Assembly (NCBI GenBank): GCA_964580905.1
Contig: CAZOLR010000002.1
Location: 1-64,000, forward strand
Length of the DNA: 64,000 nucleotides
Reading direction: 5' to 3'
From: G041228335 sp964580905
Lineage (GTDB): Bacteria; Pseudomonadota; Alphaproteobacteria; Puniceispirillales; UBA1172
Positions 16,448 through 24,367 of this stretch are shown here, piece by piece (positions within the stretch are counted from its first letter, which is position 1; the number at the start of each line of letters is the position of its first letter). The notes beneath the pieces were generated by a model. That model did no database searches and was not told where the DNA came from. It worked only from the letters and a program-made list of their open reading frames with translations. The position numbers and the translations under genes are program-made.

Positions 16448-17350
16448 ATGAGTTCAAAAGATCTCCCTCGCGTCGGGTGCATCGGGCTTGGCATGATGGG
16501 CCGACCGATTGCCAATCATCTTATGACCGCCGGATATGAGCTCACCCTTTACGCGCGCAGACCTGAAGTGTTTGAAAATGAATTGAAATTTCTCATTGAC
16601 GCTGGTGCGGCTATAGCCGCAAGTCCTTCAGACCTGGCCTTGAGGGTTGATATTATCCTGCTCAACGTCATGGCTGGTCCGGATGTCAGAAAGCTTATCC
16701 TTGATGGTCCGGATTCTATCGCTTCAACCGCGAGGCCTGGCCTTATTGTGGTTGATCATTCGACCATAGATCCGGCCACGGCACGAGATGTTCATACAGC
16801 GCTCAAGGAAGTCGGAGCAGGTTACGTAGATGCGCCGGTTTCCGGAGGTGCGGTGGGAGCTGAAGCCGGCACTCTTGCTGTGATGATGGGAGGGGATGAA
16901 GAGGATATTGGTAAAATTCTCCCTCTTCTTGAACATTACAGCGCTAAGCGACTTCACATGGGGGCATCAGGCCAGGGCTCCATCACCAAGCTTACCAACC
17001 AAATTGCCCAGGTCATCACCATTGAGGGTGTTGCTGAAGCCATGCGCTTTGCCCAGGCTCATGGGGCTGACCTTGAAGCGGTGCGTGATGTGCTTATGTC
17101 TGGTTTTGCCAGCAGTCGGATGTTGGAATTGCTGGGCCCGAAGATGATTTCAAGGGATTATACCCCCGGCATGGAATCTCGCCTTCTTGACAAGGATATC
17201 CAGATTGCCGGTTTGTCGGCGCTTGCTGAGGGGCTTTCCCTGCCTGCGCTTGACCTGCTTCAGAAGCAGATCTCCCGGCTTCAGGAATATGGCTGGCAGA
17301 AGGAGGATATTTCAATTCTTTATGAAGCGCTTGACAGGAAAAAAATATAG
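16448..17350 (+). CDS. NAD(P)-dependent beta-hydroxyacid dehydrogenase (GarR/3-hydroxyisobutyrate dehydrogenase-like)
   Basis: A 300-residue enzyme of the 3-hydroxyisobutyrate/tartronate-semialdehyde reductase family. Rossmann start GCIGLGMMGRPIANHL, substrate-binding DAPVSGGAVGAEAGTL, and catalytic Lys in GQGSITKLTNQ are all present. The open frame extends to 16319, but ATG 16448 places the Rossmann strand at the expected distance from the N-terminus. The exact substrate cannot be told from sequence. It faces away from a ThDP enzyme, which would fit a short hydroxyacid/semialdehyde pathway, but that link is weak. Confidence 0.85.
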   Translation: MSSKDLPRVGCIGLGMMGRPIANHLMTAGYELTLYARRPEVFENELKFLIDAGAAIAASPSDLALRVDIILLNVMAGPDVRKLILDGPDSIASTARPGLIVVDHSTIDPATARDVHTALKEVGAGYVDAPVSGGAVGAEAGTLAVMMGGDEEDIGKILPLLEHYSAKRLHMGASGQGSITKLTNQIAQVITIEGVAEAMRFAQAHGADLEAVRDVLMSGFASSRMLELLGPKMISRDYTPGMESRLLDKDIQIAGLSALAEGLSLPALDLLQKQISRLQEYGWQKEDISILYEALDRKKI

Positions 17351-17356
17351 CATCAC

Positions 17357-17384
17357 TTGCCGGGATGCCTTTTCGCACTATATA
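17357..17384 (+). promoter_or_regulatory. Candidate sigma-70 promoter for the cold-shock gene
   Basis: TTGCCG (17357-17362) and TATATA (17379-17384) are separated by 16 bases. Transcription would start near 17391, leaving an untranslated leader of about 90 bases before the cold-shock ATG, which fits the long 5' leaders common for csp mRNAs. Confidence 0.4.
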
Positions 17385-17481
17385 GCATATCACAGAATTT
17401 GAGTGGCCATGAATTCAGGCCCCAAATTGTTGATACCAAACTAATACCGCCGGAAATGGTGGTTGCGAAGAGGACGGTTAA

Positions 17482-17694
17482 ATGTCTAAGGGTAAGGTCA
17501 AATGGTTTAACACAACCAAGGGCTATGGATTTATTGAGCCTGAGGAAGGCGGCGCGGATGCGTTTGTCCATATCACCGCGGTTCAGGATGCTGGAATCAA
17601 GGAACTTATCGAAGGTCAGGCCATCGAATATGAGATGATGCCTTCCAAAAATGGTAAGGACTGTGCGATGAACCTGAAGCTTGTTGAAGCCTGA
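17482..17694 (+). CDS. Cold-shock protein, CspA family
   Basis: A 70-residue single cold-shock domain that binds single-stranded RNA/DNA. Both RNA-binding motifs are present: KGYGFIEP (RNP1) and DAFVHI (RNP2), and the N-terminus KGKVKWFN is canonical. AGAGGA lies a little far upstream of the ATG, within a leader of about 90 bases. The gene stands alone and is convergent with the DMT transporter gene. Confidence 0.95.
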   Translation: MSKGKVKWFNTTKGYGFIEPEEGGADAFVHITAVQDAGIKELIEGQAIEYEMMPSKNGKDCAMNLKLVEA

Positions 17695-17713
17695 GGTGAA
17701 TTCGCTATCAGGA

Positions 17714-18643
17714 TCACCCCTTGGTTTTCCTGATCTCAAAAAGATAGATGCCGTAAAACACGAGACCAAGTGCAACAACATGGTAGAGATGTAAGATCTC
17801 ACCCAAAATAATAACGGCAAGAACAGCCCCGTAGATTGGCACCAGGTTGGTATATAAGCCAGCCTGGCCCGGTCCGACGAGGTCCACTCCTCTCATAAAA
17901 AATACCTGAGATAAAAATGATGGCATGATTGCCACATAGAGAATGATCAACCATCCATCCAAATCCGGCCACAGGATGCCAGTGATCGCATCCTCAATGA
18001 CCAGAAGTGGAATTGTCGTGACCCAGGCGGCGATGGCAAAATATCCCATCATGACCATACCATCAATTTTGGGCCGGCTTCTTAACCCTATGGTGTATCC
18101 CGAATAAAAAAGACAGGCCAGCAACATCAGCAAATCACCACTATTGAAGGTGAGATGGAAAAGCTGCTGAAGTGAACCTTGTGTTACAACAACGACAACA
18201 CCCGCAAAGGCAATCATCAGCCCGACGCCCTGAATGCTGTTGATGCGGGCCCCGTAGACAAGAAATGATCCCAGCAGGATCAACCCCGGCATGGTGCTCT
18301 GAATGATACCCAGATTAACCGCTGTTGTCGTATGTGCCGCCACGTAAAAGAGAGCATTAAACACTGTCATTCCCAGCCCGCCCATTAATGCTATCCAGGG
18401 AAGACGTGCACGTATCACCGGAAACGCGGCCTTCATCTGCCGGCCATGGGATATGAGGAGAATGGCAACCACCAGGGCCCAGCGAAGGAAAATCAGCGCC
18501 ATAGGTGAAATTTCGCCAACAGCAAGACGACTTGCAATCGTATTTCCGCCCCAACCAAGGGTGGCAAGTCCAAGCATCAGGGGGGCGTTTGAATACGCAC
18601 GGCTTAAAAGATTACCTATCATCTGAATTGTATATACCGCCAT
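17714..18643 (-). CDS. DMT-superfamily transporter with EamA domains
   Basis: A roughly 309-residue inner-membrane protein with about ten predicted helices arranged as two EamA repeats. Recognisable parts include LGWGGNTIASRLAVGEISPMALIFLRW at the start of repeat one (quoted in pieces: LGWGGNTIASRL, then SPMALIFLRW) and GPGQAGLYTNLVPIYGAVLA in repeat two. Such proteins usually export metabolites or amino acids. The start at 18643 leaves 16 bases after the upstream flavodoxin-like gene; 18622 is an alternative and neither has a good Shine-Dalgarno. Confidence 0.82.
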   Translation of the reverse strand: MAVYTIQMIGNLLSRAYSNAPLMLGLATLGWGGNTIASRLAVGEISPMALIFLRWALVVAILLISHGRQMKAAFPVIRARLPWIALMGGLGMTVFNALFYVAAHTTTAVNLGIIQSTMPGLILLGSFLVYGARINSIQGVGLMIAFAGVVVVVTQGSLQQLFHLTFNSGDLLMLLACLFYSGYTIGLRSRPKIDGMVMMGYFAIAAWVTTIPLLVIEDAITGILWPDLDGWLIILYVAIMPSFLSQVFFMRGVDLVGPGQAGLYTNLVPIYGAVLAVIILGEILHLYHVVALGLVFYGIYLFEIRKTKG

Positions 18644-18659
18644 CGGGCAAGTTGATAGA

Positions 18660-19121
18660 TCAAAAAAGTCCGAGCTCCATGCCTGCCGCAAGAGTGAGAG
18701 ACAACTCTTCTGTTGCGGTGATAAAACTGTCCTGCCAGACGCCTTGCAGGATAAGTGGCGGAGCCACCAGCCGCCAGCGCAGTCCTGTCAGGATAGATTC
18801 GATGGCCCGGCGTGAGCCGGTTCCGTCGAGCCCGGCACGGATATATACCGCTACCGGCAGACCTGCCTTGATTTCAAGCAGATCATTATAGGACCGGTCA
18901 AAAAAATCTTTCGTTGCTCCGGCCATATAGCCGATATTCTCAGTGGTGCCGATCAGCACGCCGTCCGCCGCCAGCACATCTTCGGGGCCGGCTTCAAGGG
19001 GAGGGCGAATGTTCAGCCTTATGTTGGTTTCCTCTTGTATCCGCAGGGCAGCACCCTGACGCAGCTTCAGCGTGTTAGGTGACGGAGCATGTGACAGAAA
19101 AAGGAGTGATGGTGAAGTCAT
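18660..19121 (-). CDS. Flavodoxin-fold / NADPH-dependent FMN reductase-like protein
   Basis: A 153-residue protein starting LLFLSHAPSPNTLKLR. The phosphate-binding-like loop SHAPSPNT and the GTTENIGYMAGATKDFFDR segment fit the flavodoxin/NADPH-dependent FMN reductase fold. The frame is open further upstream (19214), but that would overlap the divergent phosphoglucose isomerase gene, so ATG 19121 is preferred. It is probably co-transcribed with the downstream exporter. The redox partner is unknown. Confidence 0.65.
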   Translation of the reverse strand: MTSPSLLFLSHAPSPNTLKLRQGAALRIQEETNIRLNIRPPLEAGPEDVLAADGVLIGTTENIGYMAGATKDFFDRSYNDLLEIKAGLPVAVYIRAGLDGTGSRRAIESILTGLRWRLVAPPLILQGVWQDSFITATEELSLTLAAGMELGLF

Positions 19122-19173
19122 TCCGCCATGATGGCTCAACTTCGTTGATACTTCAATCACGGAAGGGCAGACG

Positions 19174-20733
19174 ATGTTTGCCACAAAAGAACGAATAGTG
19201 CATATTTCAACCATGTCAGCAGATCAGAAATTCAGGGAGTTGATTGAGCGCGTGAGGGCCGAAATGCCGGGGCTTGGCGCGGCGATGACCGATCAGTTGG
19301 CCGGAGCAGACCGATCACGGAGATTCTGCTTTTCCCTCGATGATCTTGAGGTTGATTTTTCGCGCCAGACAATCACCGTAGAAGGGCTGGATATTCTGCT
19401 TGAGCTCGCCGCTTGCCGTGAGATTGAAGCTAAGCGGGATGAGATGTTTGCAGGCAAGATTGTCAATCGTTCTGAAATGCGCCCGGCACTTCATGCCCAT
19501 CTGCGGAATCCCGAAGAACAGATGGCCCGCGCAAATGTCGATGCCATGGCTGAAATCTGTGATCGTATTCTTGCTCTTGGAGTTGAGGATGTGGTTTCCA
19601 TCGGCATAGGCGGATCCGATCTCGGACCTGCCATGGTGGTCGAAGCTTTGTTCCCATTTCATCAGGGGCCTGAAATTCACTTTGTCAGCAATATTGATCC
19701 GGCACATCTCGGGGACGTGCTTTGTCAGCTCAATGCGGAAACAACTGCGGTGATCGCCATTTCAAAGACATTCACCACCATGGAGACCATGGCTAATCTG
19801 AAACTGGCAAGAAACTGGCTGAAACGTGGTGGTGGCAACCCTGAAAAGCAGATTTTTGCGGTTACTTCAAACGCTGATGCCGCTGTTAAAAATGATATTC
19901 ACCTATCATCTGTTCTGACAATGGATGAAGCTATTGGTGGCCGGTTTTCGCTCTGGTCGGCCGTTGGTATCGGCATCATGCTTGCCATTGGAAGAGAGGG
20001 ATTTGTGGATATGCTCGCAGGTGCCGAGACCATGGATCGCCATTTTGCCACCGCACCAAATGAGAGCAATCTGCCGCTTCTTGCAGGCCTGTTTCGTTTC
20101 TGGAATACCGCTGTTCTGGGCCGCCCCGGCCAGGCGGTCATTCCTTATGACCAGCGGCTTAACCGGCTGTCTGCCTGGATGCAGCAACTGGAAATGGAAT
20201 CAAACGGCAAAAGCCGTGATGAAGACGGAAATCCTGTTGACATGCTGACATCACCACTTCTGTTCGGGGAGCCTGGTAGTAATGCCCAGCATTCTTTCTT
20301 TCAGCACCTGCATCAGGGAAAGATGATCACCCCGGTTGATCTGATGGCCCCGCGGCATCCTGTCAGTCTTATGGGGGAAGGTGATCCCGTCATCGAAGAG
20401 CAGCATCGCCTTTTGCTGATACAGATGCTGGCGCAGGCAGATGCGCTCAGTCTGGGCAGGGCTGAGCAAGGCTTTGATGGAGGAAGGCCCGTAACTCTCC
20501 TGACCTGGGGTGAAACATCACCTTTCAGCCTTGGTCGGCTGCTGGCATTTTATGAACATGTTACGGTTGTCACGGGCTGGATGCTGGGTCTTAACAGTTT
20601 TGATCAGCCCGGGGTGGAACTTGGTAAAATCATTGCCCGAAACTACCAGAACTATCTTGAAAATAGCGGAGATGGTGGTGCAATCCCTGCTGCAAGCCGG
20701 GCTTTTCTTGACCGCTTCAACACCAGCGATTAG
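19174..20733 (+). CDS. pgi: Glucose-6-phosphate isomerase
   Basis: Interconverts glucose-6-phosphate and fructose-6-phosphate in the cytoplasm. Signature segments are clear: SIGIGGSDLGPAM, AISKTFTTMETM, GGRFSLWSAVG and the late VELGKIIARNY. From ATG 19174, preceded by GGAAGGG at six bases, the protein is 519 residues. ATG 19213 gives 506 residues starting MSADQKF but lacks a Shine-Dalgarno. A 7-bp A/T-rich hairpin follows the stop. Confidence 0.92.
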   Translation: MFATKERIVHISTMSADQKFRELIERVRAEMPGLGAAMTDQLAGADRSRRFCFSLDDLEVDFSRQTITVEGLDILLELAACREIEAKRDEMFAGKIVNRSEMRPALHAHLRNPEEQMARANVDAMAEICDRILALGVEDVVSIGIGGSDLGPAMVVEALFPFHQGPEIHFVSNIDPAHLGDVLCQLNAETTAVIAISKTFTTMETMANLKLARNWLKRGGGNPEKQIFAVTSNADAAVKNDIHLSSVLTMDEAIGGRFSLWSAVGIGIMLAIGREGFVDMLAGAETMDRHFATAPNESNLPLLAGLFRFWNTAVLGRPGQAVIPYDQRLNRLSAWMQQLEMESNGKSRDEDGNPVDMLTSPLLFGEPGSNAQHSFFQHLHQGKMITPVDLMAPRHPVSLMGEGDPVIEEQHRLLLIQMLAQADALSLGRAEQGFDGGRPVTLLTWGETSPFSLGRLLAFYEHVTVVTGWMLGLNSFDQPGVELGKIIARNYQNYLENSGDGGAIPAASRAFLDRFNTSD

Positions 20734-20744
20734 CGCTGGAGTGA

Positions 20745-20761
20745 AAAATGGTTTCCATTTT
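20745..20761. terminator. Weak hairpin after pgi
   Basis: AAAATGG (20745-20751) and CCATTTT (20755-20761) form a 7-bp stem with a 3-base loop 12 bases after the pgi stop. It is A/T-rich and ends in T residues, so it may be a weak terminator separating pgi from the carnitine-type cluster. Confidence 0.35.
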
Positions 20762-20810
20762 ACTGATCTTGGGGCAATGATATTTTCAAGCCGTCCTATG
20801 GAGTAAGGTC

Positions 20811-21704
20811 ATGACCATGAATACCGAAGTCTTTATCACATGCGCCCTGACAGGTGCAGGCGACACCACCGGCAAATCCGATCTGGTGCCTGTCACGCCT
20901 GAGCAAATCGCCAATGATGCCATTGAAGCTGCCAAAGCAGGAGCCGCGATTGCCCATTGCCACGTGCGCGATCCTGAAACCGGAGCACCCGCGCGGGATG
21001 TTGCCCTCTATCGTGAAGTGGTGGACCGCATTCGTGACGCCGATACAGATGTCGTGATCAACCTTACGGCCGGTATGGGGGGTGATCTCATCATCGGATC
21101 AGCTGAAGCGCCGGTCCCGCTCAATCCTGCAAGTGATATGGTGGGGGCTTCAGAAAGAACAGAGCATGTTCGCACTCTTCTGCCAGAGATCTGCACCCTT
21201 GATTGCGGGACGATGAACTTCTCTCATGGTGATTATATCATGGCCAATACGCCTTCAATGCTGCGGGCAATGGCAAGCCAGATGCAGGAGGCTGGTGTTC
21301 GCCCTGAAATCGAAGTTTTCGATACCGGCCATCTTGTGCTGGCAAAGCAGTTGGTCAGCGAAGGCCTGATCGATGATCCGGTGATGATACAGTTGTGTAT
21401 GGGCATCCCCTATGGTGCACCGGATGATATCAATACCTTCATGTCTATGGTCAACAACATGCCCGAGGGCTGGATCTGGAGCGCCTTTTCCATTGGCCGG
21501 AGCCAGCTTCCCTATGCGGCTCTGGCTCCTGTTGCCGGCGGCAATGTCCGGGTCGGACTTGAGGACAATATTTATCTTAAACGAGGAGAACTGGCATCCA
21601 ACGCGCAACTGGTCGAGCGGGCGGTTACCATCCTTGAAGCCATGAATGTCCACGTGATGACACCCGAAGAAGTGCGGGCTAAGCTGAAACTTAAAAAACG
21701 GTGA
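20811..21704 (+). CDS. Beta-keto acid cleavage enzyme (DUF849), probable dehydrocarnitine cleavage enzyme
   Basis: A 297-residue zinc enzyme of the BKACE/Kce family, which condenses a beta-keto acid with acetyl-CoA to give a CoA ester and acetoacetate. Metal-binding HCHVRDPETG is present near residue 46, with further family segments NLTAGMGG and EIEVFDTGHL. The gene is directly followed, 7 bases later, by a carnitine dehydrogenase-betainyl-CoA thioesterase fusion. This points to the CdhC role: 3-dehydrocarnitine plus acetyl-CoA to betainyl-CoA plus acetoacetate. Start ATG 20811 follows GGAGTAAGG. Other beta-keto acid substrates remain possible. Confidence 0.82.
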   Translation: MTMNTEVFITCALTGAGDTTGKSDLVPVTPEQIANDAIEAAKAGAAIAHCHVRDPETGAPARDVALYREVVDRIRDADTDVVINLTAGMGGDLIIGSAEAPVPLNPASDMVGASERTEHVRTLLPEICTLDCGTMNFSHGDYIMANTPSMLRAMASQMQEAGVRPEIEVFDTGHLVLAKQLVSEGLIDDPVMIQLCMGIPYGAPDDINTFMSMVNNMPEGWIWSAFSIGRSQLPYAALAPVAGGNVRVGLEDNIYLKRGELASNAQLVERAVTILEAMNVHVMTPEEVRAKLKLKKR

Positions 21705-21711
21705 GGTCGTG

Positions 21712-23190
21712 ATGAAGAGCGTGCGCAAAGCTGCTGCCATCGGCGGTGGATTGATTGGTGGTGGATGGGTGGCCAGATGTGTTCTGGCTGGCGTTGATGT
21801 CGATGTTTTTGATCCTGATCCGGAAGCCGAACGCAAGGTTGCCGCGCTGATGGCCAATGCTGAACGGGCCATGGCCAGGTTGTGGCAGGGGCAGGCGCTG
21901 GGAAACCGTGGCCAGCTCCGCTTTGTTTCGAGCATTGCCGAAGCTGTTGAAGGCGCAGATCTCATTCAGGAATCCACGCCAGAACGTCTTGATATCAAAA
22001 AGAAGGTTCACGCTGAAATCGGAGCGTCGGCTGAAGCTGAAGCGGTTATAGGCTCATCAACATCAGGGCTGTTGCCTTCTGATTTTCAGGTGGATTCCGA
22101 TCGGGCTGACCGGGTCATGGTGGCGCATCCTTATAATCCGGTCTATCTTCTGCCGGTGGTGGAAATTGTTGGCGGGGCCAGAACATCGGACGCGGCAATC
22201 GCCCGGGCCATGGAAGCCTATGCTGATATTGGCATGAAACCTGTGCATATCAGGAAAGAGATCGATGCGTTTGTGGGGGACCGCCTGCTCGAAGCCATGT
22301 GGCGGGAATCTCTCTGGCTGATCAAGGACGGTGTGGCGACGGCTGAGACCATTGATGATGTCGTTCGCTATGGTCTTGGGATGAGATACGCACAGATGGG
22401 CCAGTTCATGACGTATCGCCTGGGTGGTGGCGAGGCTGGCATGCGGCATTTTCTGGAGCAGTTCGGCCCTTCGCTCAAATGGCCCTGGACCAAACTGATG
22501 GATGTTCCGGAATGGGATGATCAGCTCATCGACATGATTGCAGAACAGAGCGATGCCCAGGCAAAAGGCCTTTCCGTCAAGGAACTGGAGCAGATCCGGG
22601 ACAATAATCTTGTCGATTTCCTCAAGGTGCTTCATCGCAACGACTGGGGGGCAGGTGCGCTCCTCCGAAACCCTGCGGCGGCCAGTCTCAAGGATGGCGC
22701 CAACACCCTGCCGGATGGCGACGTGCTTAAGACCTTTGACGGTATGGTTGATCCCGACTGGACAGATTACAACGGCCATATGACGGAATTCCGGTATCTT
22801 GATGTGTTCAGCACGTCGACAGATGAGCTTCTTGTCTGGATCGGGGGCGGGCCGGCCTATGCCTCATCCGGGGCGTCCTGGTATACGATTGAAACACATA
22901 TCCGCCATCTGGATGAGGTGGCGGCGGGCAAACCTATCCGGGTTGAAACGCAACTGGTGGACCATGATGAAAAGCGACTGCATCTTTTCCATAGGATGAT
23001 CGGGGTTGAGAAGGAAAACCTGCTTGCTACCGGCGAGCATATGCTCATGCATGTGGATATGAAAGCTGGTCGCGGATCACCCATGCCTGCAGAAATGAAG
23101 GCTGCGCTGGATATTGTTGCTGAAAGGCAGCGTGACATGCCCCGGCCGGATGCGGCAGGTGCCCGGATCGGGATCAGAAGAAAAGGGTAG
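21712..23190 (+). CDS. L-carnitine dehydrogenase fused to betainyl-CoA thioesterase
   Basis: A 492-residue two-domain protein. Residues about 1-315 are a 3-hydroxyacyl-CoA-dehydrogenase-type NAD enzyme (AAIGGGLIGGGWVARC Rossmann loop; IQESTPERLDIK; VAHPYNPVYLLPVVEI). This matches the L-carnitine dehydrogenase family, which acts on free carnitine. Residues about 343-470 form a hot-dog thioesterase domain starting VDPDWTDYNGHM. Carnitine would be oxidised to 3-dehydrocarnitine, and betainyl-CoA made by the neighbouring cleavage enzyme would be hydrolysed to glycine betaine. Such fusions are known in alphaproteobacteria. Start ATG 21712 has GAGG upstream; GTG 21709 is less likely. Confidence 0.87.
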   Translation: MKSVRKAAAIGGGLIGGGWVARCVLAGVDVDVFDPDPEAERKVAALMANAERAMARLWQGQALGNRGQLRFVSSIAEAVEGADLIQESTPERLDIKKKVHAEIGASAEAEAVIGSSTSGLLPSDFQVDSDRADRVMVAHPYNPVYLLPVVEIVGGARTSDAAIARAMEAYADIGMKPVHIRKEIDAFVGDRLLEAMWRESLWLIKDGVATAETIDDVVRYGLGMRYAQMGQFMTYRLGGGEAGMRHFLEQFGPSLKWPWTKLMDVPEWDDQLIDMIAEQSDAQAKGLSVKELEQIRDNNLVDFLKVLHRNDWGAGALLRNPAAASLKDGANTLPDGDVLKTFDGMVDPDWTDYNGHMTEFRYLDVFSTSTDELLVWIGGGPAYASSGASWYTIETHIRHLDEVAAGKPIRVETQLVDHDEKRLHLFHRMIGVEKENLLATGEHMLMHVDMKAGRGSPMPAEMKAALDIVAERQRDMPRPDAAGARIGIRRKG

Positions 23191-23197
23191 TGTTAAA

Positions 23198-24358
23198 ATG
23201 CATTTTGGACTTACCGAAGAACAAGAAATGATTGTCAAAACTGTTCGGGATTTTGTCGAACGGGAAATCTATCCTCATGAAAATGAAGTTGAACGGCTTG
23301 GCTATGTGCCTGAAGAAATTGCAAACGACATTAAAGGCAAGGTTCAGGCCATGGGGTTTTATGCCCCGAATTTCCCCGAAGAAGTCGGGGGTGGCGGGCT
23401 GAATCACCTGGAATTTGCCCTGCTCGAACGTGAGCTCGGGCGCGGATCGATGGCGCTGACCCATTTCTGGGGGCGGCCACAGAATATCCTTATGGCCTGC
23501 GAAGGGGAGCAGCGTGAAAAATATCTTTTCCCTGCTGTTCGCGGCGAAAGAATGGACGCGCTGGCGATGACGGAACCTGATGCCGGCTCCGATGTCAGGG
23601 GGATGAAAACCACGGCAAGACGCGACGGGGATGACTGGATTGTCAATGGCACAAAACATTTCATTTCCGGTGCTGCCCATGCGGATTTTGTCATTGTCTT
23701 TGTCGCAACCGGGGAGGACCAGACCCCGAAAGGCCCCAAAAAGCGGATCACCTGTTTTCTGGTGGACCGCGGGCATCCGGGGTTTGAAATACTGCCGGGA
23801 TATCAGTCGGTGTCGCATCGCGGCTACGACAATATGATCCTCAAATTCGACGATTGCCGCCTGCCATCCTCCCAGGTGCTGGGTGAGGTTGATGGTGGTT
23901 TTGATGTCATGAATACATGGCTATATGCAACGCGGATCACCGTGGCGGCGATGTGCGTTGGCCGGGCAAGACGGGTGTTTGACCTGTCGATGCAATATGC
24001 GGTTGACCGCAAGCAGTTCGGCCAGCAGATCGGGAAGTTTCAGGGCGTGAGTTTCAAACTTGCCGATATGATAACTGAGATCGACGCCGCTGACTGGCTG
24101 ACGCTGGCTTCGGCATGGCGACTGGATGAGGGGCTTGAAGCCAATCGAGAGATAGCTTCTGCCAAAGTCTATGCCAGCGAGATGCTTGCACGTGTTACGG
24201 ATGAAGCGATTCAGATTTATGGCGGAATGGGCCTTATGAATGACTTTCCGCTGGAACGTTTCTGGCGCGATGCACGGGTGGAAAGGATCTGGGACGGGAC
24301 TTCCGAAATTCAGCGCCATATTATCAGCCGTGATCTTCTGCGCCGTCTGGGAGGCTAG
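23198..24358 (+). CDS. Acyl-CoA dehydrogenase, possible gamma-butyrobetainyl-CoA dehydrogenase
   Basis: A 386-residue FAD enzyme with all ACAD regions: MTEPDAGSDVRGMK for flavin binding, QFGQQIGKFQ, IQIYGGMGLM and the C-terminal IWDGTSEIQRH. The catalytic base in short-chain ACADs is Glu in YEGT; here the equivalent residue is Asp366. In this cluster it would oxidise gamma-butyrobetainyl-CoA to crotonobetainyl-CoA, as CaiA works on the reverse step. That role is inferred from the neighbouring CaiD-like hydratase. Start ATG 23198 is 7 bases after the fusion gene; the frame is open upstream to 23114 but overlaps it. Electrons presumably go to ETF. Confidence 0.85.
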   Translation: MHFGLTEEQEMIVKTVRDFVEREIYPHENEVERLGYVPEEIANDIKGKVQAMGFYAPNFPEEVGGGGLNHLEFALLERELGRGSMALTHFWGRPQNILMACEGEQREKYLFPAVRGERMDALAMTEPDAGSDVRGMKTTARRDGDDWIVNGTKHFISGAAHADFVIVFVATGEDQTPKGPKKRITCFLVDRGHPGFEILPGYQSVSHRGYDNMILKFDDCRLPSSQVLGEVDGGFDVMNTWLYATRITVAAMCVGRARRVFDLSMQYAVDRKQFGQQIGKFQGVSFKLADMITEIDAADWLTLASAWRLDEGLEANREIASAKVYASEMLARVTDEAIQIYGGMGLMNDFPLERFWRDARVERIWDGTSEIQRHIISRDLLRRLGG

Positions 24359-24367
24359 GTTGCTACG

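Noticed and set aside
17707..17734. ATCAGGA/TCCTGAT hairpin as a terminator between cspA and the DMT transporter
   Set aside because: The stem overlaps the transporter's last codons and lacks a T-run on either strand.
21255..21965. 236-residue minus-strand open frame opposite the BKACE and carnitine dehydrogenase genes
   Set aside because: Spans two well-supported genes on the other strand; Ser/Thr/Pro-rich composition is typical of an antisense frame.
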